From assembly GCF_003864295.1 (NCBI RefSeq), contig NZ_BDQK01000013.1, positions 1,066,501-1,130,500 of the forward strand: a stretch of 64,000 nt of DNA, written 5' to 3'. The notes below the pieces were generated by a model. It was not told where the DNA came from and did not search any database. It saw nothing but the letters and a program-made list of their open reading frames with translations. A program made the translations under genes and the position numbers. The stretch is from Aphanothece sacrum FPU1. GTDB lineage: Bacteria; Cyanobacteriota; Cyanobacteriia; Cyanobacteriales; Microcystaceae. The first letter of the stretch is position 1; each line of letters begins with the position of its first letter. Below are positions 1 to 9,305 of the stretch, piece after piece.

Positions 1-38
1 TTTTAAATCAATAAAATTTGAAAATAATAATTTACTTA

Positions 39-860
39 ATGGCTAATAATAACCTCAACAAACCATTTTTAATTGCTCAAGACTTTGCTCTTTTCTTAAC
101 AGCAAGTGTTGATGTCAAAGGAATGCCAAAAGCTTATCCAACTGTCGCAGAACAACGAGAGCAAGATTATTACAATAGTTTGACTTATTATATTCAAAAT
201 CACCCAAAAGTTCGCAAAATTATCTTTGTGGAAAATTCAGGATGGCCTTTAGATAAACTTAAACAAGTAGCCCAAAATAATCCTCATAATAAAGAAATTG
301 AATTTATTTCTTTAAATTGTAATGATTTCCCTCGTAAATTTGGTAAAGGTTATGGGGAGTGTTTATTAATAGAAAAAGGACTAGAACAATCCAATTTAAT
401 TAAAACTGTTACCCATTTTGCTAAAATTACGGGTCGAATTTATTTACAAAATATTACTCAAGTTTTAGAAAGTATTTCAGAACCCTATGATTGTTTGTGT
501 GACTATAAAGATCAGGGTTGGAGACTTAAAAAGTTATTAGGAGAAGAATCGGCTGGACCTAATTGTGATACTCGTTTTTTAGTTTTTAGTCAAAAGTTTT
601 ATCATGAAATTATTAAACCACTTCATCAAAAACATAAAGAAGGAACCGTATCTTATTGTTTTTATATTGAGAGTCAATTTTATCAAGCTATCAACAATTT
701 AGCAGATAAATATAAAGTTATTACCCGTTTTTTGATAGAACCGGATTTCAAAGGTATTGCCGGTCATTTTGGCGGAAAAAATTATAGTAGTCCCCAAGAA
801 AGAGCTAAATTTTTTATCCGTTCTATCGGTCGAAAAATAACTCCTTGGATACATTTTTAA
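39..860 (+). CDS. glycosyltransferase-like protein of the O-antigen/capsule cluster type
   Basis: A 273-residue protein without signal peptide or membrane segment. It opens with ALFLTASVDV, followed by REQDYYNSL and KIIFVENSGWPL, which looks like an alternating strand-helix nucleotide-binding half. A central GKGYGECLLIEKGL and KITGRIYLQNI follow. I recognise this arrangement from uncharacterised proteins in bacterial O-antigen and capsule loci that are thought to have a GT-A-like fold; the donor and acceptor are unknown. A TTG at 18 would add seven residues, but the ATG at 39 is the simpler start. It is a single gene, convergent with the CHASE2 gene downstream. The coding call is firm and the enzymatic role is inferred. 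Confidence 0.6.
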   Translation: MANNNLNKPFLIAQDFALFLTASVDVKGMPKAYPTVAEQREQDYYNSLTYYIQNHPKVRKIIFVENSGWPLDKLKQVAQNNPHNKEIEFISLNCNDFPRKFGKGYGECLLIEKGLEQSNLIKTVTHFAKITGRIYLQNITQVLESISEPYDCLCDYKDQGWRLKKLLGEESAGPNCDTRFLVFSQKFYHEIIKPLHQKHKEGTVSYCFYIESQFYQAINNLADKYKVITRFLIEPDFKGIAGHFGGKNYSSPQERAKFFIRSIGRKITPWIHF

Positions 861-914
861 AGCCCTTTTATCGTAGAATTTAAGGTAGTTTGACCCCTAC
901 AGAAATCCGATAAC

Positions 915-3521
915 TTACCATTCTGGATTTTTTACTAATAAGTCCTCAGCATCTTCACGAGAAAGGGGTTTAGAGAAAAAATATCCCTGGCCATATTCAC
1001 AATTCAGGTCTTCTAATATCTTAACTTGGGATTCAGTTTCGAGGCCTTCTGCAATCACATCTAAATCTAAATTGTGACCCAAAGACACAATTGTCCGCAC
1101 AATTTGGATATATTTTTCATTATCTTTTCCTTCTTCCATACGACCGACAAAAGAACGATCAACCTTAAGAGTATCAATAGGAAAACGATGGAGATAACTC
1201 AAAGAAGAATATCCTGTGCCAAAATCATCAATACTAATCCTTAAACCTAATCCTTTGAGTCGTTTAAGTAATTCTATCGCCGATTCAACATCATTCATCA
1301 TCATGCTTTCAGTAATCTCTAATTTTATGCGATCGCCATCAATTTTAGCCCCATCTAAAACATCTTGAATTTGCTTAACTAAATCTGGTTGAGCAAACTG
1401 ACGACCCGATAAATTAACACTCATAATTAAGGGAGAAATATGGGGAAATTTTTCATGCCAATCACTAACTTGACGACAAGCTTCCTCCAAAATCCATTTA
1501 CCTAAAGGTACAATTAATCCAGTTTCTTCGGCAACAGGAATAAAATCTCCTGGAGAAACAAATCCTCGTTTAGAAGATTGCCAACGAACTAAGGCTTCAA
1601 AGCCTGCAATTTTTTTAGTTTTTAAGGAGATAATTGGTTGATAATAAAGACGAAATTCTTGATGTTTTAAACCCAAACGTAAATCTGTTTCTAATTGCCA
1701 ACGCTGCACCGCTTGAGTATCCATTCCTGAGACAAATATCTCATTACGAGCGGTTCCCAATTCTTTAGCCCGATACATAGCAATATCCGCATAACGCAAT
1801 AATTCATTAGCATTAAACTTTTGATCTGTTTGACTAAAAGCAATGCCAATGCTAATAGTCGTATAAATTTCTTCTCCTTGCAAAAAAAACGGTTGGATTA
1901 AATCTTGTTGTAATTGTTCGGCCAAAATCGTCACATCCTGAGCATTAACAATAGATTTTAAGCAGATAGCAAACTCATCTCCCCCGACTCGACTCAAATT
2001 ATCAGAAGAATTAAGACGTTTTTTTATACGTTGAGAGGTTTCGTAGAGTAGATAATCTCCAGCTTCATGGCCTAACCCATCATTGATAGTTTTAAACCTA
2101 TCTAAATCAATCAATAAAACCGCCACTAAATTCCCTTTTATCAAGGCTTTTCTGTGATTAAGTTGATTAAGTTGTCGAATAAATAAACGTCGGTTAGGTA
2201 GTCCGGTTAACAGATCATGATAGGTTCGATAAATGACTTTATAAGCCAAAACTCCAGTACTACAAAGCATTAATCCCAATAAAGGGGAAATAAACGGAAT
2301 CCAGACCGATTGAGTCAAGGCAATGAAACAAATACCCCATAAACTTAAAATGGCGATCGCTACGGCAATAGTTAAGCTCCACAGACGATTGTATTGCCAA
2401 ACTAAGATCCCTGCCAAAAAAGACCAAACCCATATCCAGAGCCATTCTAACCATTGGGGCCAGAACCAAAACTGACCATCTCCTTGCAAAACCCCATCGA
2501 GAATTTGACTCACCATTTGGCCATGAAGCGTAACCCCGGCCATCTCAAACTCTCTGGTTGAGGTGGCACTGTAGGGAGTGGGGAAAGTATCTTTATTACT
2601 AGGTGCTGTCACTCCTATCAAAACGATTTTATCTTTGACCCAATTGGGATCAATCTGCCCCTCTAATACCTCTTGTAAGGTCACTTGTCGAGCCACCTGG
2701 GGGCCTCGATACTTTAATAAAGTTTGCCAACCTGTGGCCTCTCCTGGAGGCAGTTGATAGCCTCCAGAATCAGCTTTAAGACGATTAAATTTAGCCTGAC
2801 CAATTTGCAGTGCATCGGGTGTGACTACTAAGGTTTTATCTTGGTTTTCTAGATATTTTAGACTGATTTGCAGGGCGAATGAGTATTCTTTGACCTTTCC
2901 TGAAGGAGATTGAACATACATCAAATTGCGACGTACCACATTATCAGGATCAATCATTACATCACTAAATCCTACTTGATTGGGAGATGTATTAGGTGGG
3001 GGGGGAATCTCTTGACTCTCTCCGTCGGGGAGTTGCTTAACTACTACAATATTATTGGCTTGTAATTGTTGATAAAGTGCTTGTGTCCCTGGTTCGTGGG
3101 GAATGTCTCGATAAATATCTAGACCAATAACACTAGGACTATGGGTTTGTAGAGACTTTAATAATTGAGCTAAAACTTGATCAGAAAGAGGCCATTGTTT
3201 TTGTTGTTTAATATCTTCTTCCGTAACCGTTACCAATAACAAACGAGGATCATGGGAGAGATCTGGCAATAATCTGACCATCTGGTCGTAATTTACCAGT
3301 TCTAGGAATTGTAAACGACCTGATTGTTTTAAACCAATTAAGAGTAACGTCACCACAACACTAGACACCATCAGGGAAGGTCCGTAACATAACCAAAAAG
3401 GAGTCTTCAACGCTTTGAGGGATCTATCACTCGACACACTCTTACTTACTGGGGAAAATTGGCCAGTTCTTTGAATAGCCGCGACGAGGAAACGAATTGC
3501 CTGATGGATCTTAACTATCAC
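915..3521 (-). CDS. CHASE2 sensor diguanylate cyclase/phosphodiesterase (GGDEF-EAL)
   Basis: An 868-residue membrane-bound cyclic-di-GMP enzyme. A transmembrane segment lies near residues 50-65, a CHASE2 extracytoplasmic sensor at about 75-345, then three hydrophobic helices (about 355-430), a GGDEF domain with intact GGDEF at 513-517, and an EAL domain with EAL at 642-644. Further EAL signatures are present: NLSGRQF, LEITES, DDFGTGYSSLSYL, KVDRSF and IAEGLETE. Both catalytic domains therefore look competent. The usual inhibitory RxxD site ahead of GGDEF reads NSSD (504-507), so product inhibition is probably weak or absent. The start is a GTG with no clear ribosome site. It is divergent from the DUF928 gene, and CHASE2 proteins often sit beside DUF928 genes in cyanobacteria. 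Confidence 0.9.
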   Translation of the reverse strand: MIVKIHQAIRFLVAAIQRTGQFSPVSKSVSSDRSLKALKTPFWLCYGPSLMVSSVVVTLLLIGLKQSGRLQFLELVNYDQMVRLLPDLSHDPRLLLVTVTEEDIKQQKQWPLSDQVLAQLLKSLQTHSPSVIGLDIYRDIPHEPGTQALYQQLQANNIVVVKQLPDGESQEIPPPPNTSPNQVGFSDVMIDPDNVVRRNLMYVQSPSGKVKEYSFALQISLKYLENQDKTLVVTPDALQIGQAKFNRLKADSGGYQLPPGEATGWQTLLKYRGPQVARQVTLQEVLEGQIDPNWVKDKIVLIGVTAPSNKDTFPTPYSATSTREFEMAGVTLHGQMVSQILDGVLQGDGQFWFWPQWLEWLWIWVWSFLAGILVWQYNRLWSLTIAVAIAILSLWGICFIALTQSVWIPFISPLLGLMLCSTGVLAYKVIYRTYHDLLTGLPNRRLFIRQLNQLNHRKALIKGNLVAVLLIDLDRFKTINDGLGHEAGDYLLYETSQRIKKRLNSSDNLSRVGGDEFAICLKSIVNAQDVTILAEQLQQDLIQPFFLQGEEIYTTISIGIAFSQTDQKFNANELLRYADIAMYRAKELGTARNEIFVSGMDTQAVQRWQLETDLRLGLKHQEFRLYYQPIISLKTKKIAGFEALVRWQSSKRGFVSPGDFIPVAEETGLIVPLGKWILEEACRQVSDWHEKFPHISPLIMSVNLSGRQFAQPDLVKQIQDVLDGAKIDGDRIKLEITESMMMNDVESAIELLKRLKGLGLRISIDDFGTGYSSLSYLHRFPIDTLKVDRSFVGRMEEGKDNEKYIQIVRTIVSLGHNLDLDVIAEGLETESQVKILEDLNCEYGQGYFFSKPLSREDAEDLLVKNPEW

Positions 3522-3872
3522 AGGAATTTACAATAATGGGTCAATAAAATTTTGATCATACCTTCTGTTACAGAACAATTGCCCATATTTGGACAATTGA
3601 TTAAAGTAGGGTTAGATCAGGTTAATAATAATTGAGTCCAAAAAATATTGGACGAAGAACAACAATGGAGGTTACAATATTACATGTAACTGTATCATAA
3701 AAATTTGCGAAAGTGGGAGATCGTTAAGCCGTCTGATAATGAGCCAGTAATCCATATACCCAAGTTTGAGAAAATCCACTCAATAAAGAGCAGTGAAGTA
3801 CATCAAGCTAAGTGAAAACTCATATAATTTCAACGAATCTTAATTTAAACCATCAAGTCAGGGGTATAAATT
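3522..3872. promoter_or_regulatory. divergent intergenic region between CHASE2 and DUF928 genes
   Basis: A 351-bp non-coding spacer that must hold promoters for both divergent genes. The clearest symmetric motif is at 3671-3690: GTTAC and GTAAC arms enclosing the 10-bp palindrome TTACATGTAA (3680-3689). It could be an operator, but no known factor can be assigned. Nothing else is recognised. Confidence 0.35.
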
Positions 3873-4676
3873 ATGTTAAATAGAACATACAGACAAATCG
3901 GCTATATCACAATGGGTGTAGCTTCTATCTTAACCCTGTCTTTAGGGGATATTACGGCAGTAGTTCACGCTCAAACTAATTCCAGTAGTAGCAGTGATTC
4001 TTTGTCGGATGTTGTGCCTGATCGCCGTAAAGGGGGGGCTAGTCGAAGCTCTCCATCTCCAACAACGGCTCCTGCTGATATGCTTGAAGCCCCGGAAAGA
4101 CGTAAACCAGCCGCGAGTCGTCCCCTTACTAACCGATGCGATTTTAATCCCCAAGAAGTAATCGCCTTAATTCCTCGTAATTTACAGGGAATGACTGCTA
4201 GTAATTCTCCTAGCTTATTTTTCTCTGTTCCTTCTATTTCTTCATTAACTCCCATTGAGATTATTGTCAGGGGGCCAAAGGACGAATTAATCTATAAGAA
4301 AGAGTTTAAAGGTAAAGGGCAAGCCGGAATTATGAGTCTACAACTTCCCCCCTTAACTAAAGTTGAGGGTCAATATCATTGGTATTTATCGGTGATTTGT
4401 AATCAAACAGATCGAGCCTATGATGTGGTAGTAGAAGGGTTATTACAACCAATTCAAATTAATTCTACCATCGCTCAACAACTTGAAGCCGCAACCCCTG
4501 CCGAAAAAGTTAAACTCTATCAAAGTCAAAATCTTTGGCATGAAACCTTGACAACTTTAGCTACTCTCAAGATATCTCAGCCACAAGACGCGACTACCTT
4601 AAGCTTATGGAGTGATGTTCTCAAATCAGTCGATTTAGATCCGGCGATCGCTCAACAACCGTTACTTCCACATTGA
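3873..4676 (+). CDS. DUF928 family secreted protein
   Basis: A 267-residue protein with an N-terminal signal peptide (hydrophobic to about residue 33, AVVHAQ at the cleavage region), then a Ser/Pro-rich low-complexity stretch with two basic ERRK/DRRK patches (about 35-85). A beta-rich globular part follows (VIALIPRN, SPSLFFSVP, GQYHWYLSVICN), which is the DUF928 pattern. The C-terminus is helical. Function is unknown. In cyanobacteria DUF928 genes often accompany CHASE2 regulators and two-partner secretion genes, and both occur in this window (25-29.5 kb for the latter). It is probably periplasmic or secreted. Confidence 0.75.
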   Translation: MLNRTYRQIGYITMGVASILTLSLGDITAVVHAQTNSSSSSDSLSDVVPDRRKGGASRSSPSPTTAPADMLEAPERRKPAASRPLTNRCDFNPQEVIALIPRNLQGMTASNSPSLFFSVPSISSLTPIEIIVRGPKDELIYKKEFKGKGQAGIMSLQLPPLTKVEGQYHWYLSVICNQTDRAYDVVVEGLLQPIQINSTIAQQLEAATPAEKVKLYQSQNLWHETLTTLATLKISQPQDATTLSLWSDVLKSVDLDPAIAQQPLLPH

Positions 4677-4687
4677 CTTAACTTAAA

Positions 4688-5410
4688 TTAACTCAACAAA
4701 GCTTTAATCAAAAATTGAGGTAAGGCTAACATTCGTCGCCAACGCCAAGGCTCTTGATACAATCGATATAGCCATTCTAAGTTGTTTTCTCGTAATAATT
4801 TTGGCGCACGGGTTTTTGTACCTGACCAAATGTCAAAACTGCCTCCAACCCCTATCCAAATGGACTGGGGACACAAATAACGGTGTTGACGTATCCAATA
4901 TTCCTGACGGGGAACTCCTAACCCCACCAAAATGAGTCTGGGTTGTTTATCTTTTAGGGTTTGTTGCCAAGTTATTTCCTCTTCGGGGGACAAATAACCA
5001 TGAGAGGTTATAATAGAAATATTAGGGATTTTTTGTTGCCATTGAGTCGCTGCTGCTTTCGTAACTCCTGGTTTTCCCCCATAGAAAGCGATAGAAAATT
5101 CTTGTGGGTTTGTCCCTAATTGTTTAATCAAAGATTCTGCTAATTCAATTCCTGGACAGCGTTTTTGTTGTTTCCTTCGGAACTTTAAATAAATCACAAC
5201 TCCTGCACCATCAGGAATGACTAAATCTGCTTCTTGAATAGCTTGTGCTACTTGGGGTTCTTGTTCCGCTAACATGGCCATCTCTGCATTTAAAGTTACC
5301 ACATGAACCCCTTGATTATGTTTAATACATTCGAGTAACCAATGAGTATAATCATCAGACAGATGTATAGGGAGTTTTAGCACAGAAAAGGTTTTAAGAG
5401 GGGTTAACAT
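4688..5410 (-). CDS. WecG/TagA/CpsF family glycosyltransferase (GT26)
   Basis: A 240-residue enzyme that in this family moves an N-acetyl-hexosamine (classically ManNAc or ManNAcA) to a polyprenyl-linked sugar during surface-polymer synthesis. Family marks: VVTLNAEMAMLA near the N-terminus, a conserved acidic-glycine DGAGVVIY, and LVGLGVPRQEYWI near the C-terminus, followed by GVGGSFDIWSG. The ATG at 5410 is chosen over a TTG two codons upstream. The length matches the family. It is convergent with the DUF928 gene and not in an obvious operon; its sugar substrate cannot be told from sequence. Confidence 0.85.
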   Translation of the reverse strand: MLTPLKTFSVLKLPIHLSDDYTHWLLECIKHNQGVHVVTLNAEMAMLAEQEPQVAQAIQEADLVIPDGAGVVIYLKFRRKQQKRCPGIELAESLIKQLGTNPQEFSIAFYGGKPGVTKAAATQWQQKIPNISIITSHGYLSPEEEITWQQTLKDKQPRLILVGLGVPRQEYWIRQHRYLCPQSIWIGVGGSFDIWSGTKTRAPKLLRENNLEWLYRLYQEPWRWRRMLALPQFLIKALLS

Positions 5411-5487
5411 AATCAATACAAATAATTAGTTTTTAAGCAATATTAAGATTAACACAAACAGCCTTTAAAAAGCATTGAGATATGGAT

Positions 5488-5532
5488 GTGGAACGCACAA
5501 GATGTTCGTCACAGGCAAGATGCCCGTTCCAC
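5488..5532. repeat. small palindromic intergenic repeat
   Basis: The outer arms GTGGAACG (5488-5495) and CGTTCCAC (5525-5532) are perfect inverted repeats. Between them AAGATG occurs twice. This 45-bp layout is typical of short repeats scattered through cyanobacterial intergenic DNA. It lies upstream of the xisH-like gene and could form a hairpin in RNA. Confidence 0.6.
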
Positions 5533-5596
5533 AAGTGTTTATCTTTCAACTGGAAACACTATATAATAAAGTTATAACTAGAGATAATATTATCCT

Positions 5597-6013
5597 ATGC
5601 CAGCTAAGGATATCTTTCTTGATACCGTTAAAAATGCTCTAATTAAAGAAGGTTGGACTATTACTGATGACCCTCTCTATCTTGATTATGGAGGGGTTGA
5701 TATGTATGTTGATTTAGGAGCAGAAAAATTAATTGCTGCCGAAAAAGATCAAGAAAAAATTGCTGTAGAAATTAAAAGTTTTAACCGTCCTTCTTTAATT
5801 TCTGAATTTCATGGAGCTTTAGGACAGTTTCTGAATTATCGCCTTGTATTAGAAGATATTGAACCAGAAAGGAAAGTTTATTTAGCGATTAGTGAAGATG
5901 TTTATGAAGCTTTTTTTACGCTAGTTTTTACTCAAAAAGCGGTAGAAAAATATCAAATAAAGCTCATTATTTATGATATTAATCAAGAGGTAATTAAACA
6001 ATGGAAAAACTAG
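5597..6013 (+). CDS. xisH: XisH-family protein
   Basis: A 138-residue protein of the XisH family, named for a factor needed to excise the fdxN element in Anabaena, although homologues are spread widely in cyanobacteria that lack that element. The central part has the layout of a PD-(D/E)XK nuclease fold: YGGVDMYVDL with D35 or D39, then VEIKSF with E58 and K60. No nuclease activity is established for the family as far as I know. The start follows TATCCT and agrees with the conserved MPAKDIF opening. Its last 13 bp overlap the xisI start, so the two proteins are translationally coupled. Confidence 0.85.
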   Translation: MPAKDIFLDTVKNALIKEGWTITDDPLYLDYGGVDMYVDLGAEKLIAAEKDQEKIAVEIKSFNRPSLISEFHGALGQFLNYRLVLEDIEPERKVYLAISEDVYEAFFTLVFTQKAVEKYQIKLIIYDINQEVIKQWKN

Positions 6014-6336
6014 AAAATTATAGAGATTTGGTCAAAAAACTAATCAATAAATATGGACAATATAAACCTAAATATGGAGATATTGAAGTCCAAAAAATCT
6101 TTGATATCCAAGGAGATCACTATCAACTGATGAATGTGGGATGGCATGGAAATCGACGTTTAAGAGGTTGTGTTTTGCAAATTGACCTGAAAAACGACAA
6201 AATTTGGATACAACATGATGGTACAGAAATTGGCGTTGCTAACGAATTAGTAGAATGGGGTGTTCCCAAAGAAGATATTGTATTAGCATATCATGCCCCT
6301 TATAAACGTCAATATACTGGATTTGCCGTTGATTGA
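6001..6336 (+). CDS. xisI: XisI-family protein
   Basis: A 111-residue protein matching the XisI family at full length: MEKLENYRDLVKKLI opening, FDIQGDHYQLMNVGW, then IWIQHDGTEIGVANEL and a conserved tail. XisI almost always follows xisH, as here with a 13-bp overlap. No excision element, recombinase or interrupted gene is visible nearby, so excision of a local element is unlikely to be its job. The stable two-gene overlap resembles toxin-antitoxin layout, but that is inference. Confidence 0.85.
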   Translation: MEKLENYRDLVKKLINKYGQYKPKYGDIEVQKIFDIQGDHYQLMNVGWHGNRRLRGCVLQIDLKNDKIWIQHDGTEIGVANELVEWGVPKEDIVLAYHAPYKRQYTGFAVD

Positions 6337-6352
6337 CTATGGGTTATTCATC

Positions 6353-7507
6353 TTAATTCTTTAATAATAAATAATAAAGTTGACCCGTATTACTAATTAA
6401 ACCCGCGCGATCGCCTGCTATTTTACCAGTTCCTATAAAAATATCAACCCTTCCTGGCCCTTTTATAGCACTTCCTGTATCTTGATCTAACACATAACGA
6501 CTGACTAATTTAGTTTCTATTTCTCCTGTATTTGTTGTATAAGGAATGGGGGTTTTTATTAATGCTAATGCACCCGGTGGCATAATTGATTTATCGGTGG
6601 CAATAGAACGTTCTGCTGTTACCGGAACCCCAATACTGCCTTGTGGGGGTGCGCCATTTGTTTCTCGGAAGAAAATAAAACGATTATTACGGGGTAAATA
6701 ATTACTTAATTGTTCAGGATTTTTAGTTAAATATTCAATTAAAATCGGCAAAGTTAATTTATCCAAGGGAAAAATTCCATCATTAACTAACTCTTTGCCA
6801 ATACTAACATAGGGATACTCTGTACTGCCATCATAACCGACACTAATTGTTTTGCCATCAGTTAATTGAAGTTTGGCTGAACCTTGAATTTGAACTAAAT
6901 AAGCTTCTAAGCGATCACTCATCCAAATTAATTCATTTCCTTTAAGAAGTTTAGTATTTCCTAAGCCATCTTTTCCTTCTAATTCTAACCGAGTGGGATG
7001 AGGTTTTGACCAATTATTAAAATTTTGGGGTTGACGATATAAGGGATAACGATATTCTGATGTCGGTTGACGACTAGCGGTATAAACAGGTTCAAAATAT
7101 CCTGTAAAATGTACAGTTCCTTGATTATCATTTCCTTGAGATTGATATAAAATAAATTCTTTTTCTACATTTTTTTGAAATTCTTCTGGTGTTTTTGCTG
7201 TTTTTAATAGTTCTTTAAACCGGATTAGGGAACTTTTAACCCGATCAAGAGTAATACCAGGAATGGGATAATTTTGGTAATCTTGAGCCGCTTTTTGGGT
7301 ATTAAGATAACGTAAACTGTAACTAATTGAGCGAATTAATGCCCATTTATCTCCTCCTGTTTTCCATATTTGTTCATCTTTTCCCCAAGCTGAATTAATT
7401 GCTGTGGGTTTAACCTGAGTTAAGGGTAATTCTTCTGCCATAATTATTTGTGGAGGGCAAAAGATTAATCCGAGTCCAAGAGAAAATGCTGCGATCGCTT
7501 TATTCAT
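6353..7507 (-). CDS. mltA: membrane-bound lytic murein transglycosylase A family
   Basis: A 384-residue peptidoglycan lytic transglycosylase, cutting between MurNAc and GlcNAc with 1,6-anhydro product formation. A signal peptide occupies about residues 1-24 (ending near IIMAEE). The MltA domain follows: VHFTGYFEPVY, GSAKLQLTDG, VGYDGSTEYPYVSIG. The C-terminal 3D domain contains DQDTGSAIKGPGRVDIFIG, which carries the catalytic Asp. No lipobox cysteine is seen, so it is probably soluble periplasmic. It converges with xisI, 16 bp apart. Confidence 0.9.
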   Translation of the reverse strand: MNKAIAAFSLGLGLIFCPPQIIMAEELPLTQVKPTAINSAWGKDEQIWKTGGDKWALIRSISYSLRYLNTQKAAQDYQNYPIPGITLDRVKSSLIRFKELLKTAKTPEEFQKNVEKEFILYQSQGNDNQGTVHFTGYFEPVYTASRQPTSEYRYPLYRQPQNFNNWSKPHPTRLELEGKDGLGNTKLLKGNELIWMSDRLEAYLVQIQGSAKLQLTDGKTISVGYDGSTEYPYVSIGKELVNDGIFPLDKLTLPILIEYLTKNPEQLSNYLPRNNRFIFFRETNGAPPQGSIGVPVTAERSIATDKSIMPPGALALIKTPIPYTTNTGEIETKLVSRYVLDQDTGSAIKGPGRVDIFIGTGKIAGDRAGLISNTGQLYYLLLKN

Positions 7508-7602
7508 GACTAATTTATCATCTATTTATCTAAATATAGAGATTTTCCAGCTTTATTTTTAGTCCCTAATAAGTAGGATAATTTAATTATTATTTGTTGT
7601 TT

Positions 7603-8229
7603 TTAATTTTCCGAAAACTTCTGATAAAAAGGATAATTAGCAATAGCCAGAAGTTCCCTGTCTCCTTTACTATCTCCATAGGCATAGATAGAGTATTGAT
7701 TTAAGTCTCCTAATAAGTCTTTTAATCGCTTAGTCTTTTCTGAACCGTAGCAATTTTTTCCTAAAATTTTTCCCGTAATATAACCTTGTTTTATCACTAA
7801 ATTAGTACCCATAGCATAATTGAAACCCATAGATTTTGACCAAGGAATAATATAGTCTTCTAACGAGGCACTAATTAAGATAGTTTGATGTCCTTGTGTT
7901 TGATGCCAATGGAGACGTTTGACGGCTTCAGAACGCAATAATTGAGGAATATGTACAGTAGCAAAACGTTCTCCTAGTTTCTGTAAATGTTCCTTGCTCA
8001 AACCTTGTAAAAAATGTTTAAGCACCATTTCTTTTGCACGCCAATTAGGTATTAATTTTAGACTATATCCTAGCAAAATAGGACTGATACAAATCATTCC
8101 CCAGACAAATCGCCATTTCCCAACAACTAGATGGAGAAAAGGAAATAAAGAATCTTTATAGGTTAAGGTTCCATCAAAATCAAAAACAGCAACAATGGAA
8201 TTGTTATCCATAACATAGTCATGTTCCAT
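7603..8229 (-). CDS. HAD-IB family phosphatase
   Basis: A 208-residue HAD-superfamily phosphatase. Motif I is VFDFDGTLTYKD, motif II ILISAS, and motif III/IV YAYGDSKGDRELL, with a helical cap between. The ATG at 8229 opens MEHDYVMDNN; a second ATG at 8211 is equally possible. It lies 44 bp from the UbiA-type gene in the same direction. HAD and UbiA domains are fused in many bacterial decaprenylphosphoryl-ribose synthases, so it may remove the 5-phosphate from the prenyl-phosphoribose product. Phosphoserine phosphatase-like activity on another substrate is the alternative. Confidence 0.8.
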   Translation of the reverse strand: MEHDYVMDNNSIVAVFDFDGTLTYKDSLFPFLHLVVGKWRFVWGMICISPILLGYSLKLIPNWRAKEMVLKHFLQGLSKEHLQKLGERFATVHIPQLLRSEAVKRLHWHQTQGHQTILISASLEDYIIPWSKSMGFNYAMGTNLVIKQGYITGKILGKNCYGSEKTKRLKDLLGDLNQYSIYAYGDSKGDRELLAIANYPFYQKFSEN

Positions 8230-8272
8230 AATGACATATCCAATTAATATATGAATAGTGCTTATTTTTACA

Positions 8273-9205
8273 TTATTGTATAATTCCCTGACTTTTCAAC
8301 CAGAGAATCACAAAAACAGTAATTATCCAAAAAATAACTGTTAATAAAATCGGTCTATCTTTTAAAAGAATCTCATCAGGTCTTTCAGTTCGTTCTCGAT
8401 GATGAACATCTAGAACTTCACCAGAAATTTTTGTTTTAGGTTCACTGAGTAATTGATAACGAAATATGCCGTACAAAACAAAGGGTAAAGTAATCATCAT
8501 CCAAGAAGTTGATGCTCCGTTAACACTTGGTCCAGCACTCCAAAGAGCATAACTCATTATAGCCCCAGTTGTAACAACATTTTCCATGCGAGTCAACAAA
8601 GGTAAAGAATAACGCCTAAGAACTTTCCGCGTTTTACCTCCTTTAATTATCAATAACCGTAATTCAGCTTTTCTTTTTTCCACTGCCAGAAATAAGGCTA
8701 ACATAGCTGTACATAACAGAAACCAAACAGACAAATGAATTGAAGTTGCTGCACCTCCAGCACAAGCCCTTAAAACAAATCCAGTAGCGATGGCAATAAT
8801 ATCTACAATTGGCTTATGTTTGAGCTTTAAATTATAGGCAACTTGTAAAATACAATAGGCAATTATAATACTACATAAAAAAGGAGAACGCCACCAACTT
8901 AACAGTATTGCTCCTACTAATAAAACAATTGCCATAGCAATCGCCGTGGGAATTTTAACCGCACCTGATGCAATCGGTCGCTGACATTTTATTGGATGCT
9001 GACGGTCAGATTCTACATCAGCAATATCGTTAAATAGATAAAAACAACTAGAAACACTACAAAAGGCAATAAAAGCAATGGTACTTCCTAGTAGAGATTG
9101 TTCATTAATACTGAACCCAAATAGTGGAGCGGCAAAAACAATTAAATTTTTTGTCCACTGATGTGGCCTTATAGCTAGAAAATAGGGAGACTTTAACATA
9201 GTCAT
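8273..9205 (-). CDS. UbiA-family prenyl-phosphate phosphoribosyltransferase
   Basis: A 310-residue integral membrane enzyme with about eight hydrophobic helices. It carries the UbiA first Asp-rich motif NDIADVESDRQHP and the RPIASG sequence typical of the decaprenyl-phosphate phosphoribosyltransferase branch (Rv3806c type). The opening IRPHQWTKNLIVFAAPLFG is characteristic of that branch. It would transfer phosphoribose from PRPP to a polyprenyl phosphate, giving a lipid-linked pentose donor. The ATG at 9205 is preferred over a TTG at 9214. The neighbouring HAD phosphatase and the GT-C, methyltransferase and GT2 genes further along support a cell-envelope role. Confidence 0.85.
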   Translation of the reverse strand: MTMLKSPYFLAIRPHQWTKNLIVFAAPLFGFSINEQSLLGSTIAFIAFCSVSSCFYLFNDIADVESDRQHPIKCQRPIASGAVKIPTAIAMAIVLLVGAILLSWWRSPFLCSIIIAYCILQVAYNLKLKHKPIVDIIAIATGFVLRACAGGAATSIHLSVWFLLCTAMLALFLAVEKRKAELRLLIIKGGKTRKVLRRYSLPLLTRMENVVTTGAIMSYALWSAGPSVNGASTSWMMITLPFVLYGIFRYQLLSEPKTKISGEVLDVHHRERTERPDEILLKDRPILLTVIFWIITVFVILWLKSQGIIQ

Positions 9206-9305
9206 TAGGGACAATATTTAATTAACTATTTGCTTTGTAAATCTGCAATTAGTCCTAACATAACTATAACAATAATGCCTAATTTATTCATATTTATTTA
9301 CTTTT

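Noticed and set aside
9226-9291. 21-residue hydrophobic ORF (MNKLGIIVIVMLGLIADLQS) just upstream of the UbiA gene
   Set aside because: It has a membrane-like sequence but no ribosome site and no recognised family; most likely chance in AT-rich DNA.
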